DNA of 64,000 nt from Hetaerina americana (Eukaryota > Arthropoda > Insecta > Odonata > Calopterygidae). Where the stretch lies: contig JAKTNV010000011.1 in NCBI GenBank assembly GCA_022747635.1, forward strand, positions 16,405,975-16,469,974, written 5' to 3'. The notes beneath the pieces are model-generated. The model was not told the DNA's origin and did not search any database. It saw nothing but the letters and a program-made list of their open reading frames with translations. Positions 61,740 to 64,000 of this stretch are shown piece after piece. The translations under genes and the position numbers were made by a program. Position 1 is the first letter of the stretch; each line of letters starts with the position of its first letter.

Positions 61740-62460
61740 TGGTAGGCAGTACCTATTTTACCACTTTCTTTTTTTCTACGAGTTTCTCTTTCACCACCAT
61801 CGGTTGCCTTCCTGCACCTTCCTTCTCTCTCTTTCTCTCTCAATGCCCGACTCGCTCCACTGCATGCATATCCTCTTTTATTCCCAAAGTTATCGGTCGT
61901 TTCCTCATTCTTCTCTTCACCTTTCCCTCCACCTTCCAATGCATCTCTTAACAGGCATTCCCCTCTCCGTAAAATGGTTCATCCGCTTAATTTTTCGATC
62001 TTGCATTGTATTTAGAACTTGTTTCCTCACTTACTCCAAACAGCTTCTCATTTCCTGCTTAATACAATCAAATGACCGTACAACATTCCTATCCACCTAT
62101 ACATACATCTCCAAACACTTTCCTCTTATCCCCTCTTCAATCAATAATAGTAATATCAAATTTTCACATCTAGATAGGATAACATTCCATACAAAGCACT
62201 ATTTTATCATCTTCCTTTCAATTTGCTACAATTCCATACTTCAAATCCTGTTTTTCTTATTAAAACCAGAATATCCCGTGTTTTCACCTCATTTTTTTAC
62301 TTACCTGGGCCTCTGTACCTATGTCGCTTCAATCGCTACATATCTTTCTCCTTCTGCATAGGCTCTCATCTCCTCTGGGTTAACAACTTCGTGACGTTTC
62401 CCTTTGGCTTATTTTTGACCCATTCTCATCTCCAACTTATCCCAGATGTTTGCTAACTTC
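61740..62460 (-). mobile_element. LINE 3' relic, antisense; explains the G-poor plus strand
   Basis: The plus strand is nearly devoid of G, and an open plus frame of 211 codons here is a side effect. On the minus strand one frame at about 62018-61916 reads VLNTMQDRKIKRMNHFTERG followed by MPVKRCIGRWRE. This matches the LLNTI.DRKIKW.GH.LR...L..R..EG block between the reverse transcriptase and the C-terminus of arthropod LINEs. Downstream, RMRKRPITL continues as the basic segment. Upstream blocks are too decayed to read. Confidence 0.62.
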
Positions 62461-62940
62461 TCTTCAGCAATGTTTAGGATCTTTATATGAGGACAATAAT
62501 GTAATGAAGTACTTGAGTGCCTAACTCTTACCCGGTGAATACGTCTATAACTTATTCAAACGACAATGTATTGAATGGGCACACGTGATAGGCTCGAATA
62601 CTAAAAGTTATCCTTCCAGGCTAAGTTCTGATCGTGATCAGATGAATACTAGATGAGATTCCTGATGAAGCAAACCACTCAGTCTCGTCATACGTGAACG
62701 GCGCGGGTGGGCGACTAGGCGCGTGCGAGAATAAGCAAATTGACTGCAATGTGATCGGAGTCTCACTTGTGGCGCGGGTACATGCATTTTACCCGCACTC
62801 CCGCATAAAATTAGCATTCAAAACAAGTTTCTGACCAAGAGAAATTCGTACTCTTGTCGAGAATACAAGAATGGTGAGAAATTGTTATTAATAGTAGTCT
62901 ATCGGCTCAGGTAGGTTTTAGATGAACCCAAATGAAAAGT

Positions 62941-63005
62941 GTAGCATTGCTTCGTACCCACGGGATAGCATTGTTTCGTTTTCATAGGGTACGAAGCAAT
63001 GCTAC
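62941..63005. repeat. Perfect inverted repeat (19-bp arms, 27-base loop) with a third internal copy
   Basis: GTAGCATTGCTTCGTACCC at 62941-62959 is the exact reverse complement of 62987-63005. The loop contains TAGCATTGTTTCGT (62965-62978), a direct copy of part of the arm with one change. Transcripts from either strand would form a stable hairpin of small-RNA-precursor size. Template switching during replication, with a tandem copy followed by an inverted one, is an equally good explanation. Confidence 0.9.
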
Positions 63006-64000
63006 TCTTCAAAGCTCCTCCCCACATGAGTGCACCATTGAACCCCATATTACAGTAAATTAAAATAAAAATATAAAGTATTTTTCTAGTTTTTAGAAAG
63101 AAAACAAATTATATTTTAATATTTTTAAGCAAATGAGTTTTCTTTAGTTCATAGTGAAAAAATAGAAAGTATTAAAATGGAAAAAATTGGTGAAACAAAC
63201 ACCACGCAAATTTTTAAGAGAGGGCAAAGCTTTTATGCATAAAATAAACCCTTACCAAAGCTATGTGCCTTTTTTATTTGATTACAATATGAGCAGTGCT
63301 GTGAGCAGCACTTCACATGATGACCTACAATATTGTATTGTTAAAAATAATTAAATTAAAATATAAATTTTTATTTTCTTTTTCTCAAGATTCTTATGAA
63401 GCCTCTTTTAATAATATTGTAACGGTGAAAATTGAAATAAATCCATCAGCGTTCAGTATTTATGGTATTTTTCACATTAACTTGGTATCAGCTTCTCTCC
63501 GCTAATCATTGTAATCTCTAACTTTACTCGTAATTTCTTGTATAATTTGGGGCGTAATATTACTCTTGTAATAACTTACACAAATATGATCTCAACTCCA
63601 GATAGGTTAATAAAAGTACGACTTGACAACGATGTTCGTCATCAACTGTCATCTTGCTAAAATATATGATAATTATCATATTTTCATGCATTTGAGAGTA
63701 GCATATCAAAACTCGTGTTCATATTTGTGCATATACCAGCTTGTAACTCAGCTCGCAAAATAACATAAATCTCGGAAATAAATAAATCAGTCCAGCCGAG
63801 TATTAATAAAGGACAAACGAGCAATGAAATATTTTACACTGAAAATTTACTATTACATGATTATAGTTTCCACGACTTGTCCTCTTCCTCAAAACACTTA
63901 ACGAAATTATGAAGCTGTCAAAAAATACGGACAATAATAAAAATGTAACGTTAAATGTAAATGTGTTCATCACTTCCAATGTCGGGAAGAGATACCACCC
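63006..64000. other. Unassigned AT-rich sequence to window end
   Basis: A/T-rich with no supported gene. A short plus frame at 63317-63505 has no recognisable domain. Confidence 0.35.

Noticed and set aside
61726..62361. 211-codon plus-strand ORF rich in F, L, S and Y
   Set aside because: The DNA is G-poor because it is antisense to a LINE relic. LINE peptide blocks are readable on the minus strand.
1..64000. Prokaryotic systems (operons, CRISPR, phage, toxin-antitoxin)
   Set aside because: No compact coding organisation, ribosome-binding sites or repeat-spacer arrays are present. The window is eukaryotic noncoding DNA.

Overview
This window is eukaryotic, AT-rich, repeat-laden DNA that I read as arthropod, most likely an insect with a large genome. 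The reasons are mariner-family elements, many decayed non-LTR retrotransposon (LINE) 3' fragments of types common in insects, several tRNA-derived SINE families and long (TA)n arrays. The species call is inference. I found no rRNA gene, canonical tRNA gene, CRISPR, operon or other prokaryotic structure, and no host protein-coding gene I can support. The window is therefore probably intergenic or deep intronic. Nearly all open frames over 60 codons are chance frames or low-complexity shadows.

Layout. 1-1035: a mariner transposase ORF cut by the left edge, followed by an antisense tRNA-derived SINE. 2.1-3.0 kb: LINE reverse-transcriptase relic (+). 4.4-4.9 kb: LINE relic (-). 7.3 kb: 5'-truncated SINE. 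11-12.6 kb: a diverged repeat pair and a compound (TA)n array. 14.4 and 18.4 kb: LINE relics (+). 17.0-17.9 kb: GC/CpG-rich block. 20.9-22.0 kb: a CR1/Jockey-like LINE (-) split by a full-length SINE (+) with a target-site duplication. 22.1-22.7 kb: a 557-bp internally deleted mariner with perfect 30-bp terminal inverted repeats and TA duplications. 23.4 kb: a third SINE of the same family (-). 25.2-26.3 kb: CR1-like LINE relic (+). 27.9, 32.9 and 38.3 kb: LINE relics (+). 29.2 and 37.6 kb: other SINE families (-). 38.9 kb: a structured repeat whose 3' part recurs at 12.3 kb. 40.2 kb: LINE relic (-). 47.4-50.2 kb: GC-rich blocks with tRNA-like heads and a long purine tract. 53.4 kb: purine tract. 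54.6 kb (-) and 56.2 kb (+): LINE relics. 60.5-61.6 kb: GC-rich block with a pyrimidine-to-purine strand switch. 61.8-62.5 kb: LINE relic (-). 62.9 kb: a perfect 19-bp-arm hairpin.

How it fits together. The window reads as layered transposition. LINE copies supplied the retrotransposition machinery, and the SINEs, which have pol III A/B boxes and no ORF, are presumed users of a LINE reverse transcriptase. The deleted mariner depended on transposase made elsewhere. The best-supported unusual items are the SINE family with a conserved central domain and a 13-bp stem flanking its pol III boxes, its insertion into a LINE frame that reads through once the SINE is removed, and the mariner deletion derivative.
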